Origin: Schizochytrium sp. TIO01
Taxonomy: Eukaryota; Sar; Bigyra; Thraustochytrida; Thraustochytriidae
NCBI GenBank assembly: GCA_004764695.1
Contig: SMSO01000032.1
Span: forward strand, 7,212,668-7,276,667
Direction of reading: 5' to 3'
DNA: 64,000 nucleotides
Under the pieces are notes generated by a model, which was not told the DNA's origin, searched no databases, and saw only the letters and a program-made list of their open reading frames with translations. Shown in pieces: positions 10,101 through 21,216 of the stretch. Numbering within the stretch: the first letter of the stretch is position 1; each line of letters opens with the position of its first letter. Position numbers and translations under genes: made by a program.

Positions 10101-11013
10101 CTGTCACGTGGTAGGTCTTGCCATCGTTAGCAGTTACGCGCAAGTAGAAGAGATCGCCCTTGAGCTTGCGGCTCGAGGGAGGAGGGTTCCATCCAGAAGG
10201 CACGAGCTCGCGAGCGCAGATCGGCATCTCGCGAGTGAGCATCTTGATTACATCGCTCGACACCACTCCGTCAGCGGCTTGCTGCTGGCCCGGGTAGAAG
10301 CTCTCAAGGTTCGCGGGCACAGGGAGTGGCAAGCTTGAGGGGATCTTAGCAGCACTGGCCATGGCGGCATCCTCGTCAAGGGTTTCCTGGCCGTCGTGAG
10401 CAGCAACCTGAACGATTTCACTTGACATTCCGGAGAGAGGCCCAGGGGGGTTGCGAAGCGTTTTGCGAACATGGTTCACGTGCTCCCAAGCCGTTGTGGC
10501 GGAGTATTGGTCCGGGAGCAGCAGAAGGTAGTCGCCACGGGCGAGCGACTCACACTCGCCGAGAATAGCATCCTCATCAAGACGAACAGTGCTCTGAAAA
10601 GGGTGGCGAGCGGCGGAAGGTGTTGAGCTAGTAGCGTTGGAGGACTTCTTCTTGGACTTTGAAGCCTTCTTCGCGTGTTGAACGTGCTCGGCGACCTCGG
10701 AGGCACTCACGGTCTCGAGATGGCAGCAGTTCGAGATGTGGCAGAGCTCAGGAACATCGCGAAGGAGCTGCTTGAGGTTAAGAACAGTCTCCTGCAGCCT
10801 GACCTGAGGGATCTTGAGAGTGGTCTTCACCTTGCGACCTCCAAAATCGAGGATCACGAGAGGAGCGTCGAAGACGTCATCGTTCTCCTCGGCCTGTTCC
10901 TGCTCGGCGGCGACATTTTCCTCTGCATCAGTGCTGGCCTCGGGGTTCTTTTCGACGGTCTCCTCTGAGGAAGAGGCGACCACCTTCTCCGTAGCGTCTG
11001 CTGCTGCTGCCAT
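7111..11013 (-). CDS. CLU: CLU/CLUH clustered-mitochondria protein
   Basis: CLU proteins are cytosolic RNA-binding factors that bind mRNAs of nuclear-encoded mitochondrial proteins and keep mitochondria dispersed; yeast Clu1 co-purifies with eIF3. This is an intact single-exon 1300-residue frame, the family's normal size. Order: acidic Ala/Glu-rich leader; a ubiquitin-like CLU-N region (about 50-110); a Lys/Ser linker; the Clu domain with the signature PRDWNEEYQGLLEMP (about 430) and later ARRGAIALVEGQLVPLNP; the eIF3-p135-like segment around VPGLVNSFRNGILTPADG (about 805); TPR repeats (about 1080-1250) such as ALALANVLGAQDSENIAAMH; and a basic tail ending KSKGKSNKKK. The start ATG is the first in frame. 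Codons end mostly in G or C, suggesting strong expression. The short plus-strand frames inside are antisense shadows. Confidence 0.95.
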   Translation of the reverse strand: MAAAADATEKVVASSSEETVEKNPEASTDAEENVAAEQEQAEENDDVFDAPLVILDFGGRKVKTTLKIPQVRLQETVLNLKQLLRDVPELCHISNCCHLETVSASEVAEHVQHAKKASKSKKKSSNATSSTPSAARHPFQSTVRLDEDAILGECESLARGDYLLLLPDQYSATTAWEHVNHVRKTLRNPPGPLSGMSSEIVQVAAHDGQETLDEDAAMASAAKIPSSLPLPVPANLESFYPGQQQAADGVVSSDVIKMLTREMPICARELVPSGWNPPPSSRKLKGDLFYLRVTANDGKTYHVTACREGFFQNASSEAVFNPEVAKGSPLCPTLVELLSLVVSGFASQYKNLLAAAKKRNEDLIRDSGLSEHDVTAITTNANLPTFYAEANRSPLMPHPQGQWNEEVNTPHVYDRDRAFQSVYDPLNMTESPGNPRDWNEEYQGLLEMPVENLEQRICRARLLEALHNDFADNARRGAIALVEGQLVPLNPTEPAESHVFMFNNAFLSVAQMDHGYGLIANTEAGNAEGLNPIATYSGSNHDLQTIRNINHVLERKRLEAKDTAEEPGDRVHTLNTVLVDFQGFRVIAQSLVPGILQHDHVNTLLYGSVNLGRNIHAKEEMAEDVATLMKSLYVCGGKVRPTSEENAEDVTISAPVNSKGLRGADGRRYLLDITKSTPVDVNFYTEEQLEQGKVRENGYVAVLRPELVQHLVDKNRRGQEIIRRQKAEEIYASYEEKHGKQTEESQWSSEITDELEKEIIAARDEVPDAELPSLDVNLYSEYQPKELRDEKAVKDAKELAEFLLDTQVPGLVNSFRNGILTPADGAALVSTMHNFGINVRYLGKIADALAKVESTEMVQAGEDESTFVAIPAAPRALHELCEVEMVSRSLKWIFRRIMHEQASLKQSLATVIVRILNAVFGQLENSNESVAEDVTVEDWLNKDMSSSVGATVVRRTVRALVKEHFGYELRWWWSTSAEDQKESRASSKVLMRRMCQVCGIRMASRNYVLEAETPFFEADLVDTVPIVKTVRPEWCLQEVRDRIAGARNRLSLKNAPAQELQLAYQFAMEALTMVCQVEGPVHRNALACIMTISDILRIVRDVGGAITQHRRALALANVLGAQDSENIAAMHLALGNLYHIQQVYHRAVEHMRRAAYLYELMAGPRAQQLTAIYQRLATMYLEISQPKTAFACVQEAISRCGDDKHQLAILFRISAQSMAGMASWTQSLEYERSAYAILKALYGPEHPRTVDSAQTVKVLTLRCVEERRANQEMAEIAAQEEKKRLRSIKKKSKGKSNKKK

Positions 11014-11137
11014 GGTGGTAGCAATAATAGTTATTCTGTTCTAGATTCCGCAAGCAAGCCTCAGGAGTGGCTTGCGCGAAGGAAAGTTGCTCTAAACAAA
11101 AGCCCACAGGTGAGCTTTCCTATTGGCTTGCTTCTAG

Positions 11138-11145
11138 TTTATATA
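11138..11145 (-). promoter_or_regulatory. Possible TATA box of CLU
   Basis: Reading the minus strand, TATATAAA lies about 125 bases upstream of the CLU start codon. It is the only clean TATA match in this short upstream stretch; position is plausible but the motif is common in AT-rich DNA. Confidence 0.25.
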
Positions 11146-11361
11146 AGTTTCCTTGAGCTTTTCGTTGAGCTTGTGGCGGCGCAAGTACGCGCTGCTGCAG
11201 GAGTTGCTTGAGCTGCTTCGTGAGCTTGCTCAGCTACTTACTGTCCGAACGGTCCTGTGGAAGTGACCGATCTTCGAGGGTTGGTGATCGACAGCTCGAT
11301 CTTAACTTTGGAGGTTTGTTTGATCGGCAAAGCGATCGATGGATTGCTGGATTGACGAAGG

Positions 11362-11366
11362 TGCTG

Positions 11367-11397
<31 letters not shown>

Positions 11398-11411
11398 TAC
11401 TACTACTACTG
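11362..11411. repeat. Trinucleotide array (CTG/TTG/CTA)
   Basis: Runs of TTG, then about eight CTG, then CTA units in register. Upstream of CLU on the opposite strand, not coding as far as seen. Confidence 0.9.
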
Positions 11412-12112
11412 CAAAATCTCTTTCTCCTTTTATTATCCATTGCATTGCAAACTTAAGTTTTCTTTCATTTACTTTTGGTAGGCACAATTCAAGTGTTGAC
11501 TGTCTATTATCTATTCTACCTAATCTAGTAGGTAGCTTAGGTAGGCAGATAGATGTCTAAGATACCAAACAAACTAACAGAGAATCAGATAAAACATTCA
11601 TTAGAGTCATTTCACTTTATTTATTTTTCTTTTAAATTGAATTAAATGTAAGAGATACCAAGATAGATCTCTCAATATATGGATACGTGGATAGATATAT
11701 AAATCAAATAGATGGATGGATAACTTATTAGCATCGCGAGGGACTTCGAAACAGACAGAAATCGAAACCAACTCGAACGTGGCCTTTCTTTCCTTCTCTC
11801 TGCTTCTCCGCTTTTCTTTCTTGTTTGTGCGTTGAGAGGCAGAAGATGGATCGATTTGATGATGGCGATGGCGATAAATGCACAGCAAAGCGAGACGAAG
11901 GCCGAAGTACCACAAGAAGGCGCAGAAGATGTAGTTTGACTTGCTTTCATGAAATACTTTGACTTCTTTTCTTTCAGAATTTCATCTTTATGCACCAATT
12001 GAATGAATGACAATTCTAAAAGAAAAGCAATTTTTAATAAGCAATTAATAAAGCAAATAAAAGACTCAGTCTCACTAGAACTAAAACTTTAAAGCAGACA
12101 GAAGAACATCAT

Positions 12113-12158
12113 AGCTTTTTTTCTTTTTTTTTTTTTTTTTTTCTTTTCTTTTCTTTTC
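12113..12158. repeat. Poly-T / TTTTC tract
   Basis: A run of about twenty T interrupted by C, passing into TTTTC units. Confidence 0.9.
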
Positions 12159-12805
12159 TGATGGCTTTTCCTTCTGCCTTCGCCTTCAAGATGTGAAATG
12201 TGGTCTTTGCCGCTACAACTGCAGCGCTTCAGGCAAGCAATAAACCCCTTTTCTCAACGTTGGAGGTGCTCCAAACTAAGACGAGAACAACATCGACTCA
12301 AATGAAACTACACCAAAGCAAAATATCACAAAGTTTTATTAAAGGCCCTGAAAAAGAAGGCATTTCGCAAGCACTCCTACCCCATGCACTAAGCATCTCT
12401 TACCCATCTCTCCCTGCTTCTCATCACAATGGTCCCCACTAGACTGCTCTGTTTGATCCCCAATCCATTGACTAAGCTAAACCATAGGATGGTTCCGGCT
12501 AGGAGGGGGAATGATTCTGCGGCTGCGGATGCTCAGTGGTGACAAACGTCTCTGTTTGTCACGCGGCGCTGCGCTGCTTCAATTCACTAATTAATTAGCG
12601 ATGAGCGTTTTCTGGAGAAGAGCTTCGTGCTTAACAGAGCAAAAACCCTGATGGATAGAGACTGTGCGTGTATGTTTATAAGTTTATATATATATATGTT
12701 TGTGTGTGTTGTGCGTCTCCAGATCGTATTTGCTTCATGCCCTCTGCGGAAGAGCAGGTTCGCAGGAAAGAAAAGGTGGAGGAGCGGCGCGAAGTGACCT
12801 CTGTG

Positions 12806-12875
12806 CTTTTCTTTTCTTTCCTTTTCTTTTCTTTTCTTTTCTTTTCTTTTCTTTTCTTTCCTTTTCTTTTCCTTT
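12806..12875. repeat. (TTTTC)n microsatellite
   Basis: About 13 five-base units with a few CC variants. It makes long spurious Phe/Lys-rich reading frames on both strands. Confidence 0.95.
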
Positions 12876-12931
12876 CGCACCTCTTTTCTTTTCTTCTCTT
12901 TTCATCCAATTTGGTGCACTATGTACGTGTT

Positions 12932-12966
12932 TATGTATGTATGTATGTATATATGTATGTATGTAT
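12932..12966. repeat. (ATGT)n microsatellite
   Basis: Tandem ATGT units interrupted by one ATAT. Confidence 0.9.
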
Positions 12967-13590
12967 ACTCACTGATACACGGATGGATAGATATGCAGGC
13001 ACGAGACCCGCAGAAACAACGTAAAGTGAGGCGCCTTTCCACAGTTTTCATCTGATCGAGAGATAGAGAGAAATGGCGTCGGCACATAAAGACTCTTTCA
13101 CTTTTGCTTTCTCCTGTTTGGAAAGTGGAGTAGTCAATGTGTTATAAAAAGCAAGAGACTCGCCACTTGAAATCAGACCTGTAAATCCAAATGTAAACCA
13201 GGCAAAGTGAACTATTTAGATAGATAGGAGGTGCCTATTTACCCTTAGGCGGCGGAGGTGACTTCGAGAAGAAAGACATTAGACCTCGAGGGACTTACTT
13301 GGTTTATTTTATTATAAAGAAAGGTCAAGTCGCACTTCGTTCTCTCCGCACGAAGCCAGAAAACGTCCTTGCGACGCGAGAGTTTTCTCTTCTATGCACC
13401 CATTGTCGCTCCACACTCCTCAACCCTCAAGCTCATTCATTGCAAACTCGCATCTGATTCTGATTTCCTCAGAACTAACTCATTCTTGTCATCTCGAAAT
13501 CGACTCGAAGATCACTTTTTTCAATTTTCCCCCCCAAAAATCAATCAAACGAAAACATTGTATTTCAATTTATTTCAATTATATTAGAAA

Positions 13591-13620
13591 GTAAATAAAT
13601 AATAAATAAATAAATAAATA
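13591..13620. repeat. (AAAT)n microsatellite
   Basis: Short AAAT/AATA array next to a T-rich segment. Confidence 0.85.
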
Positions 13621-13884
13621 CTACTTTTATTTAGGCCTCAGTAATTAAAAAAAATTACATCTGTACTATATGGACTCATTCATCCCGTCTTCACTGCCGC
13701 GGACTGTGCGGCGATGAAGTCAATGGCACAAAATTCTGTTATGATCCGCACCACACAAAGTAAAGCAATTGCACAAGTATTTCGAATAAGCAGCGTATTA
13801 CAAGAAGCGGCGACCCGCTGCGGGCACAGCGGCAGAAGTTGCGCCGCGAAACTCCGCCGTCCGAAGGTCTTCAGAGTCGGCGCT

Positions 13885-13958
13885 GTCATTGACGATGTCA
13901 TTGACGATGCCATTGACGATGCCATTGACGATAATCATTGACGATAATCATTGACGAT
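13885..13958. repeat. 12-13 bp minisatellite with core CATTGACGAT
   Basis: Six copies: two GTCATTGACGAT, two GCCATTGACGAT, then two 13-base AATCATTGACGAT. Pairwise sharing of variants suggests stepwise duplication of two-unit blocks. Confidence 0.9.
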
Positions 13959-14932
13959 GCCGCATTGGGAGTGCTGGCGACGAAGGCATGAAGCAGACGC
14001 TCTGGATGACCGGGAGGTTGGCTGCCTGCGTCCACGCTTAGCTCCGCTTGGGCCAGCTTGGGCCAGAATGCGCAAATTTCGAGGCACATTTGTCCTATAA
14101 TTCGCTTGCTAAATTTGCGATTGCAGTCAATGCGCTTCGCGCTTTGCATTCATTTGAGGTTTCTCGACATCGAAAAAGAGCAGCGCATTATGGGATTTGC
14201 AGCAGAGGATAAATCATTCGGGACCGAAGCCGCCGACCAAAAGGCAGCAGCTTCGAAGCAAGAGCGAACTGGTTGCGGCGTCATTCTGAGGACTTTCTTT
14301 CGAGGTCGTGGTGATGGTTTGCGTGCCTTGGCAGAGGGTATTTTGCTCTGAGCAATGGCTCCTTCTACGTTCGATTGATCGAAGCAGCGGATGATCATTG
14401 AGCGAAACTAAGCTCCTCAAGCGAACCTCAGCTTACCCCTTTTGCAAACAGTCTTTTTCATTCTACAGAGTTTGGCTGAGTTAAGTTATTTTGTTAATGT
14501 TTATTTTTTAGATTAAAATATTTAACATTAATTAAAGTGATAAAATGATCGAAGTGAAAATGATGATAATTACAAAATCGGGCCGTGAAACGTACACGTA
14601 AACAGCAACGAGATAGTAGTTTTTGCTTTATCCTTTGCAGAGTTTGGAGGTGTTACCTCGCGGGCGCTGCTTCTATGATCCCCAAGACACGATCTTCAAA
14701 ACACATGAGGACCTTCTTACTCCTGCCTGTTGCAAACTAAGATAAATGAAAACAAAAGAAAAGCAAGGCAAAGAAAAGGAAAGAAAAGAAAAGAAACCAT
14801 AGGGTCAGAGTACAAGTCACTAAGAGTGGCGAAAAATGTGTTGAGTGATGAGAAGACATCGATCGCTTTATAGTCACTGCGATTGGCGATGGGTCATTCT
14901 TTGCGGCGATTCACCGCCGTGCAACTTCTTCT

Positions 14933-14946
14933 TCTTCTTCTTCTTC
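14933..14946. repeat. Short (CTT)n tract
   Basis: Five CTT units, directly readable. Confidence 0.8.
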
Positions 14947-16144
14947 ACGATCAACATCAGCTTGAAGACCTCTGCTGAGGAATTGGCCGACTGGCTCAGT
15001 CAGGCCCGCGATCCTTCCCTTTTCCTCTCCTGGCCCTCATTGTTTTGGGGCCTCCGCTCTCGTAAAAGCTCGAGCTGTGTTTTGGGGATCCGCCATGAGC
15101 GGCTCGCCTGAAGAAGCCATCGATGGACCAAGCAAGCAAGGCCTTGCGTGGCTGAGGCGACGGGCAGGGCGTCCATCCCGTCGGCTTGGCGAGGTCAGCA
15201 TGAGCTGAAGAAGCAGCAGCAGAAGAGGAGGAGATCTTGGCAGGATGAAATCGACCTGTTCCCGGAAGTGGCACCTCGAGTTAACAACTCGCACTGACTT
15301 TGCACTGCAATGCATATTTCGCAAGGAATGGAATGTTTTGCACTGCACAAGGATCCAGAACCTGCGAGCCTTCGACAACGAGGACGACGACGACGACACC
15401 GACGGAGCCTGAGATAACGCCTTCACCCGCAGCCCGATCGCGATGGACCGCGGCGGCGTCTTGACCTGCTTGGTCGCCGCTCAGGAGCCCGCTCCCCGCT
15501 GTCTTCGAGAGCGCCGTCGATCAATTCAATCAACCAATCAGGACGCGGCCATTTCCGCCGCAGCGCCCTCCAAAGAAGAAGAGGCTCCGGCTGACAACAT
15601 CTCCTGAGCCCCAAATGAAAGGAATTACAGCGCAGCCTGAACTGAGAATGCATGAACCGCAAGCTCGCCTTGGCCAGCGAGCGACCTCCCTGGATCTCGC
15701 GGTTGGAGCCCAGCAGAGCAGAGCAGAGCAGGCAGGCTCCGTCGTAAAAACCTACTGCTGCGGCACAGCGATGGCCGGCTCATCGCAGCGATGCGATGCA
15801 ATGCCAGGCATGCAATGCAATGCAAGTCTCTGGTTCTCAAGCTAGAGAGTGAATCAATCGCAAACGCAACGATCGATGGACCTTAGACTTACTTACTTAC
15901 TCGCTCGCCGCCCTTGGTAGCAAGAAGGCAGACTTACAGAGGTGCAGGGGTCGCTTCTGGAAGCGCAATCGCTGCGGCGCACAGCCTTTCTGGTAGGCGG
16001 AGGGCGTGCGAGCACGGCGTCTCTTGCAGCCCTGAATAGAGAACGGGCCGTGAAGGGTTAGAGGTGAATGGCCTCATCTGCCACCACCACGAACACTGCG
16101 CTACGAAGGAGCACTAGCTACTGCTTAGCAACCTACCTTGTGGG

Positions 16145-16163
16145 GCTAGCTAGCTAGCTAGCG
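16145..16163. repeat. (CTAG)n palindromic tract
   Basis: Four GCTA/CTAG units, each self-complementary; the same motif recurs at 16203-16212 and 40670-40679. Confidence 0.8.
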
Positions 16164-16440
16164 GCGAAGCAAGCCTCGTCTGCTCTGGAACTGACTGCGA
16201 ATAGCTAGCTGGCTGGGTGTCTAGCTGGAGCAATGACGACAAAGCTAGCGAGCTCTGTAGTTTCTTATTGCAAATGAAGTTACTCACCCTCGTCGCTCCC
16301 TGCCGGAAGCCTCGCGCTTGGAACAGGAGAATCAAGGCTTGAGGATTAAAGTGAAACTTGGCTTTTTATTGTAGTAAGTGTGTAGATACGGACTAGGTAG
16401 GTAAGGTACCTACTAGGTAAAAGAAAAGAAAAATCAGTGC

Positions 16441-16505
16441 GTATATATATATATATATCATATATAAATAATATGTGTATATTATGTATATAATATGTAT
16501 ATATA
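16441..16505. repeat. (TA)n-rich tract
   Basis: TATATA runs and near-palindromic AATATGTATAT segments; strongly AT-rich. Confidence 0.8.
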
Positions 16506-18757
16506 CTGGAAGACTTCACAGCATCGTGGCTCAAAGGTAAGGTGAACTAGATGAGACTTTTAAATACCATAATAGAATGTATCTGTGGTGACTTCAGGCC
16601 GTCCGAATAATAGTAGTATTATCCAGTTAAAGTCAGGGCAACGCGTTGTATTACATGTGACCTCTTGTGATGCTGCACCTGTTTTTTCTTTTTCTTTTTT
16701 CAAAGAAAGAAGAGGTTCTGAAGCAAAACACCATTGTGTTTCAAGATGCTAGTGACTCCTGTGGTGACTTCCGAAAATATTTTGTACATTAAAAGTCATT
16801 CTTTGGAATAAAACAAAATACTTACGATGAAAGATCATATGCAAAAAGAAAACGTGATGAAAACTGCTTCGAGTCAATAATTAGTTTCACCTGTGCTGTG
16901 GTTCATGAGCTAATGCCCCCTAATCTCCAAGGCGAAAAAGGGTATAATAGAAAACGCGCGTCTTAAGAATATTGAAGCATTTCAGAAACCTATATTTCGT
17001 ACTGCAGTATGAAATAGAAAGTATTGATTCTCACCTTTTTCTTTTCTTTTTTAAAGGTTATGTAAAGTTCCCTTTTTCGTATCCTTGAATATGGATATAG
17101 GTAGGTGCTTGCTCTAAAGTCAGGATGCTTTAAAGGTGCACAGACTAACTGTGAAACTCGTCCGCAGAAAGGATGTTATTATTTAAAAATTATTAGACCA
17201 CTGAGAGTAAAGATCAAACAGCAATTACCATGAACAGCATCGTTTGATGCACTAGGCAGAGAATACTCTTGGTTAACTTCTAGTTTCTTGATATACTCGA
17301 GTCTTTCAAATATTTGAAGCTTTAGCTTGTTATAAAAACGTATGCTTAGATGCATAGGGGTCCATGAAGTTACTCCAGAAGACGCTTTCGAAATTGGAAT
17401 TTGTATCATGCTACACCCTAAAGGTACAAACCTGTCCAGAATTTTCATGGGCTGAACATCCTTTCATGCATTCGTACGGCGTCAGAAATCATAAAATGCA
17501 TTGTTGTCCTCAACTGCTCGCCAGAATGGTATCAAACCCCGCAGTGCGTCAAGGAGAATCCAAAATCTTACTATACTGGAAAGACCAACTGTAATCGAAC
17601 GTCTATCCTAACAACAATTGCAAGCTTATACGCATATAATCGTGACTTGTATACACTTTCTTTTAACTCGTTACTGCCAAATCTCACAGAGGGTCTTGCA
17701 ACTTGAGTGCAACATTTCTAAGTCCACCTTGTATTCAACTAACTTTCAGAACTCAAGATGCACTACACTCATACTACTTAGGTACCTTTGTAGTTCCTGT
17801 CTTTAACGATATTTCGCCCTCTACTTTTCCCAACTTATCTTACTATCTTACACTAGCCCCCATTTCACGTATTATAATGAGTTACAAAAGCGCCCCTGGG
17901 GGTCTCTGTAGAAGTATCGCACCAGCGCAAGTTTAGCCGTATTTTAGCTTTCTATTTCTCCGAGGTCCTATTACGTAGGCTTGAAAACCAAGTATGGAAA
18001 TCTCCGAATACTCTGTAATAGTATGGCACAGTATCGCTTATAACCTACAGTAGCTTGCAATACTCTATAGTATAGATTATGGAAATAATAGACAACGATA
18101 TTAGGGAGAAGAAGGAGAGTCCCTTAGCAATAGGTCTCATGGTCTCTGTCTTTCTTTCTCCCACTTGACGAGGATCGATCAATCTGCCATCGACGTCGCG
18201 ACGCAGGCCGTCGCAGCGAGCCTCGAGGCGACGAGGCAGTAGTAGCTTATTCATTGGGCCTGTAGTGCCCGCCTTCCTTGTCTTGCAAAGGCGAGGAGGA
18301 GGAGGAATAGGAGAAGGTCTCGAGGTCTGGCACGTCGAGGTACGATCTCGCTGCCAGCACTTTTCCGATTCTAACTCATCTGACGTCGTCTCCGACGAGA
18401 AATCAACCTAGATTCCATCTGGCTTAAGAGTAAGTTTGAAATGCAGAGATGACAGAGATTCTGAAGCAGAATTGAGAAGTTCTATGAAAAACATCCGGCG
18501 TTGTTTACTTGTGAACTTCAAGCTTGACCTGAGGAGCTTAGGGATATTTATTCGGATGGGACGAAGGCTTGCTTGCATGCATGTGGTTATGTCTTTATGC
18601 GTCGGGTCGGCTTGAAAATATCTGCTGCTCTGGGGAAGTGTATGTGAACCATATACTAGTTTCGTGGAATGACTAACAAGTTCTCGACCGATAAACCTAC
18701 TTGGCGAGTTTGGCGAATTTTTCATTCCAGGTAGAGTAACACTTGAAGATTGGCACC

Positions 18758-20587
18758 ATGGCTTCAACAGACTTGCCGCTCAAAAAGGAGAAAAAGTCCT
18801 CCAAGTCAGGCAAGACTAAACGTTCGAAGTCGGGCAGCACTAGCAAGAAGAAGGGCGACTCAAAGAAGGGCAAGCGCGGCCCGGCATGGAAGCTCCAGCT
18901 AGAGACGTATGTCATGCATGTCAAGGTTCAAGCTTTGGAGTTGTATGGACGTATGGAAAAGAATCCTGAATTTCGGCAGCGGGTTCTCACTTATGCCATG
19001 ATTTCGGTGTCTGTCTTGGTACTCTTGGCCTTTTTCATGAGGTCTGGTGATAGCAGCGGTACAGCTCTCTCAACAGGCGGGGCTGTGATGAGCATGGGAA
19101 AAGGTAAATCTTTGAAGGGTTCATCGAGTTCTGTCATTAGTAGTAAGCCTCCTGGAGTCCTTGGTCTTACGAAGCGCCAGCGTGAAGATGCAGAGCTTAA
19201 TTTCGATGTCAGTGGAAGCGATCTCGTGAGCGTTAAGCGCAGATACGGAACCCGGGCTGAACACGAGGAAGCTCAGAAGACCGGACACAGGAAGCTCTCG
19301 TCCAAGATTGAAGCTTGCTATAAGACCATGCCTGTGCAAGTCAGTCGTGACTCTGCTACAGTTGGTGTCTACAAGCCGCGTAAGGTCTTCGACTTAGCGG
19401 TCTTGCAGTCTGCGCAGAAGAACCTTGGATTTGTTGACGAACCAGATATGAAGAAGGCAACACTCATTCTCAAGGGATCTCCTCGTGTTGTCTTCCGTCA
19501 GCTGAAGGAGGGCAAACAGTACTACGATATGGTGGCTTCCCTTGGACGTATTGGATCCAAGAAGAAGACTCAGTTGGCAACTTTGCGTAATCATGTCCGC
19601 AAGTTTAAGTGCTCCTTTGAGTCCCTGCATATCCAGCCGCGCTCTTACGATATGAACAGGCCCACAGATTGCAAGGCGTTCTTCAAAAACCCCGACAAGG
19701 GTCGCATGTGGGTTCTCAAGAGTTGTAAATCTGGTGAAGGATCTAAGGGTATGGGTATTAGTGTCATTGATGATCTTGGCCCTTCCCGCCAAGAGTTTGG
19801 CGCGTGTGAAGCCAATGCGATGAACTATGTCGCACAAGCTTACATTGAACATCCTCTTCTGTTGGACAACCGCAAGTTCGATATGCGTATGTATCTCTTC
19901 GTAGCCAGTACTAAACCTTACATCGTCTTCGCCAACCCTGGTTACATTCGCCGTAGTCTTGCTGTCTACAAACCGACTTCAACAGAAAAGAATGACGTTC
20001 TTACTAATTACCATGTGCAAATGGAGCGTAGCGACTTTAAGCCGGGTGATGCCATGTGGGATTTCCCTCAGTTCATTGAGTACCTCAGAACAAACGACCA
20101 GTGCAAGGCCTGCGGTGACATTGAGATTCAGTTGTTTAAGATTGGTCGCCTGGTTTTTGACTCAGGTCGTAGCTACTACAAGCGCTGGAGTGGATCTTTT
20201 CAATTGGTTGGTCTTGATTTCATGATGGATGCTTATCTCAACGTCATGTTTATCGAAGGTAACGTCAGTCCTGGTATTGGTAACCACGGCCTTGCCTGGA
20301 AGCGCAAGAAGATGCTTGACCTTGTCACGCTCATGTATGAGCAAACCATGATGATTCATGAACGTCCGAGCGAGTTTAATCTGCGCATTGGTGACCGTGT
20401 TTATGGTCCGAATGATAACTACTTTGAGCTCATTATTAACGAGCACTACGAGAAGTGTAACGCAGACGCTAAGTTTAACCCTTGTGAAGAGCTCAAGCCA
20501 GAAGGCGTCCCTGATGAACCTGAGGATGAGGTGGTTGACGATGGCTCTGATGCCGCGGCTGCTGCTGATGATGAAGAAGAGGATTAA
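18758..20587 (+). CDS. Membrane-anchored tubulin-tyrosine-ligase-like (TTLL) ATP-grasp ligase
   Basis: TTLL enzymes use ATP to attach Tyr, Glu or Gly to tubulin or other proteins. The 609-residue protein starts at the ATG in context GCACCATGG; the in-frame TTG just upstream is not a likely start. Residues 1-45 are very Lys/Ser-rich, and residues 76-94 (TYAMISVSVLVLLAFFM) form a single hydrophobic segment. The TTL domain follows: MWVLKS (about 317, nucleotide-binding Lys), YVAQAYIEHPLLLDNRKFDMRMYLFV (quoted only to its key RKFDMRMY, about 375), LTNYHVQ (about 415), and FIEGNVSPG (about 498, metal-binding E-x-N). The tail is Asp/Glu-rich. The glycine-rich stretch SCKSGEGSKGMGI replaces the usual KP....RG.GI, so substrate preference cannot be read from sequence. 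The basic N-terminus before the anchor predicts a type II topology with the catalytic domain in the lumen or outside, which is unusual. Confidence 0.88.
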   Translation: MASTDLPLKKEKKSSKSGKTKRSKSGSTSKKKGDSKKGKRGPAWKLQLETYVMHVKVQALELYGRMEKNPEFRQRVLTYAMISVSVLVLLAFFMRSGDSSGTALSTGGAVMSMGKGKSLKGSSSSVISSKPPGVLGLTKRQREDAELNFDVSGSDLVSVKRRYGTRAEHEEAQKTGHRKLSSKIEACYKTMPVQVSRDSATVGVYKPRKVFDLAVLQSAQKNLGFVDEPDMKKATLILKGSPRVVFRQLKEGKQYYDMVASLGRIGSKKKTQLATLRNHVRKFKCSFESLHIQPRSYDMNRPTDCKAFFKNPDKGRMWVLKSCKSGEGSKGMGISVIDDLGPSRQEFGACEANAMNYVAQAYIEHPLLLDNRKFDMRMYLFVASTKPYIVFANPGYIRRSLAVYKPTSTEKNDVLTNYHVQMERSDFKPGDAMWDFPQFIEYLRTNDQCKACGDIEIQLFKIGRLVFDSGRSYYKRWSGSFQLVGLDFMMDAYLNVMFIEGNVSPGIGNHGLAWKRKKMLDLVTLMYEQTMMIHERPSEFNLRIGDRVYGPNDNYFELIINEHYEKCNADAKFNPCEELKPEGVPDEPEDEVVDDGSDAAAAADDEEED

Positions 20588-21216
20588 GTTCATGAGAACT
20601 CTATAGGTCCAATACATGGACCAGACTACCTTTTAAAAAGACCTCTACTACCTCATGCTCTTCTACTTTAAAACTTTATTCGTCGATGTTGTCCTGTTTC
20701 ATTTAGACAGAACCACTGAGACGTGCACATGAAATACAAAAAGGATGAATGGATCACTTTATCAGTCATCCTTGCGCGCGGACTTCGTATATAACAAATT
20801 TGATGGTTTCTCAATACCCTTAGTTTTACTTCTCGTTTCCACGCCCACCCAGCACCTTTTTAAAATCCATTTATAATGATGATCATTTCAATAATACTCC
20901 TTGCAAACACCACATAGTTTCTCTTCGTTGCTCTGTATATGGATGGTTTGATGGCTATGTCTTGATGTAGATACAACAATATCAGCGTTGCTTTCATGCT
21001 AACAAGGCGCCATAATTGTTTTACTAATTTAACAATTTGGCAGGAAAAGAAAGGACGAAAGGGAAAAAAAAAAAGACGAAAACATGGAATGTAAACAAAA
21101 GATAAAGTCCTACTAATACATTGATTCTTGGGAGAGAAAAATGGAAACTTGGTCAGATCATAACCGGTTCTTGAGAATAAACGGCAAAAAACAGGATGTA
21201 AGGAAGAACAGTTAGT
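20588..21216. other. Intergenic region between converging TTLL and TMEM245-like genes
   Basis: AT-rich 3' flanks of both genes; no coding frame, RNA or repeat array beyond short A runs. Confidence 0.5.

Larger units (their letters stand above)
11014..18757. other. 7.7-kb gene-free, simple-repeat-rich region
   Basis: No frame here has the length, composition or motif content of a real gene. Repeats include CTG/CTA, TTTTC, ATGT, AATA, a 12-bp minisatellite, CTAG and AT tracts (listed separately). The part from about 13.7 to 16.1 kb is clearly richer in G+C than its flanks and could contain a short non-coding transcript or a decayed gene, but no product can be recognised. No tRNA or rRNA seen. 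Confidence 0.5.
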
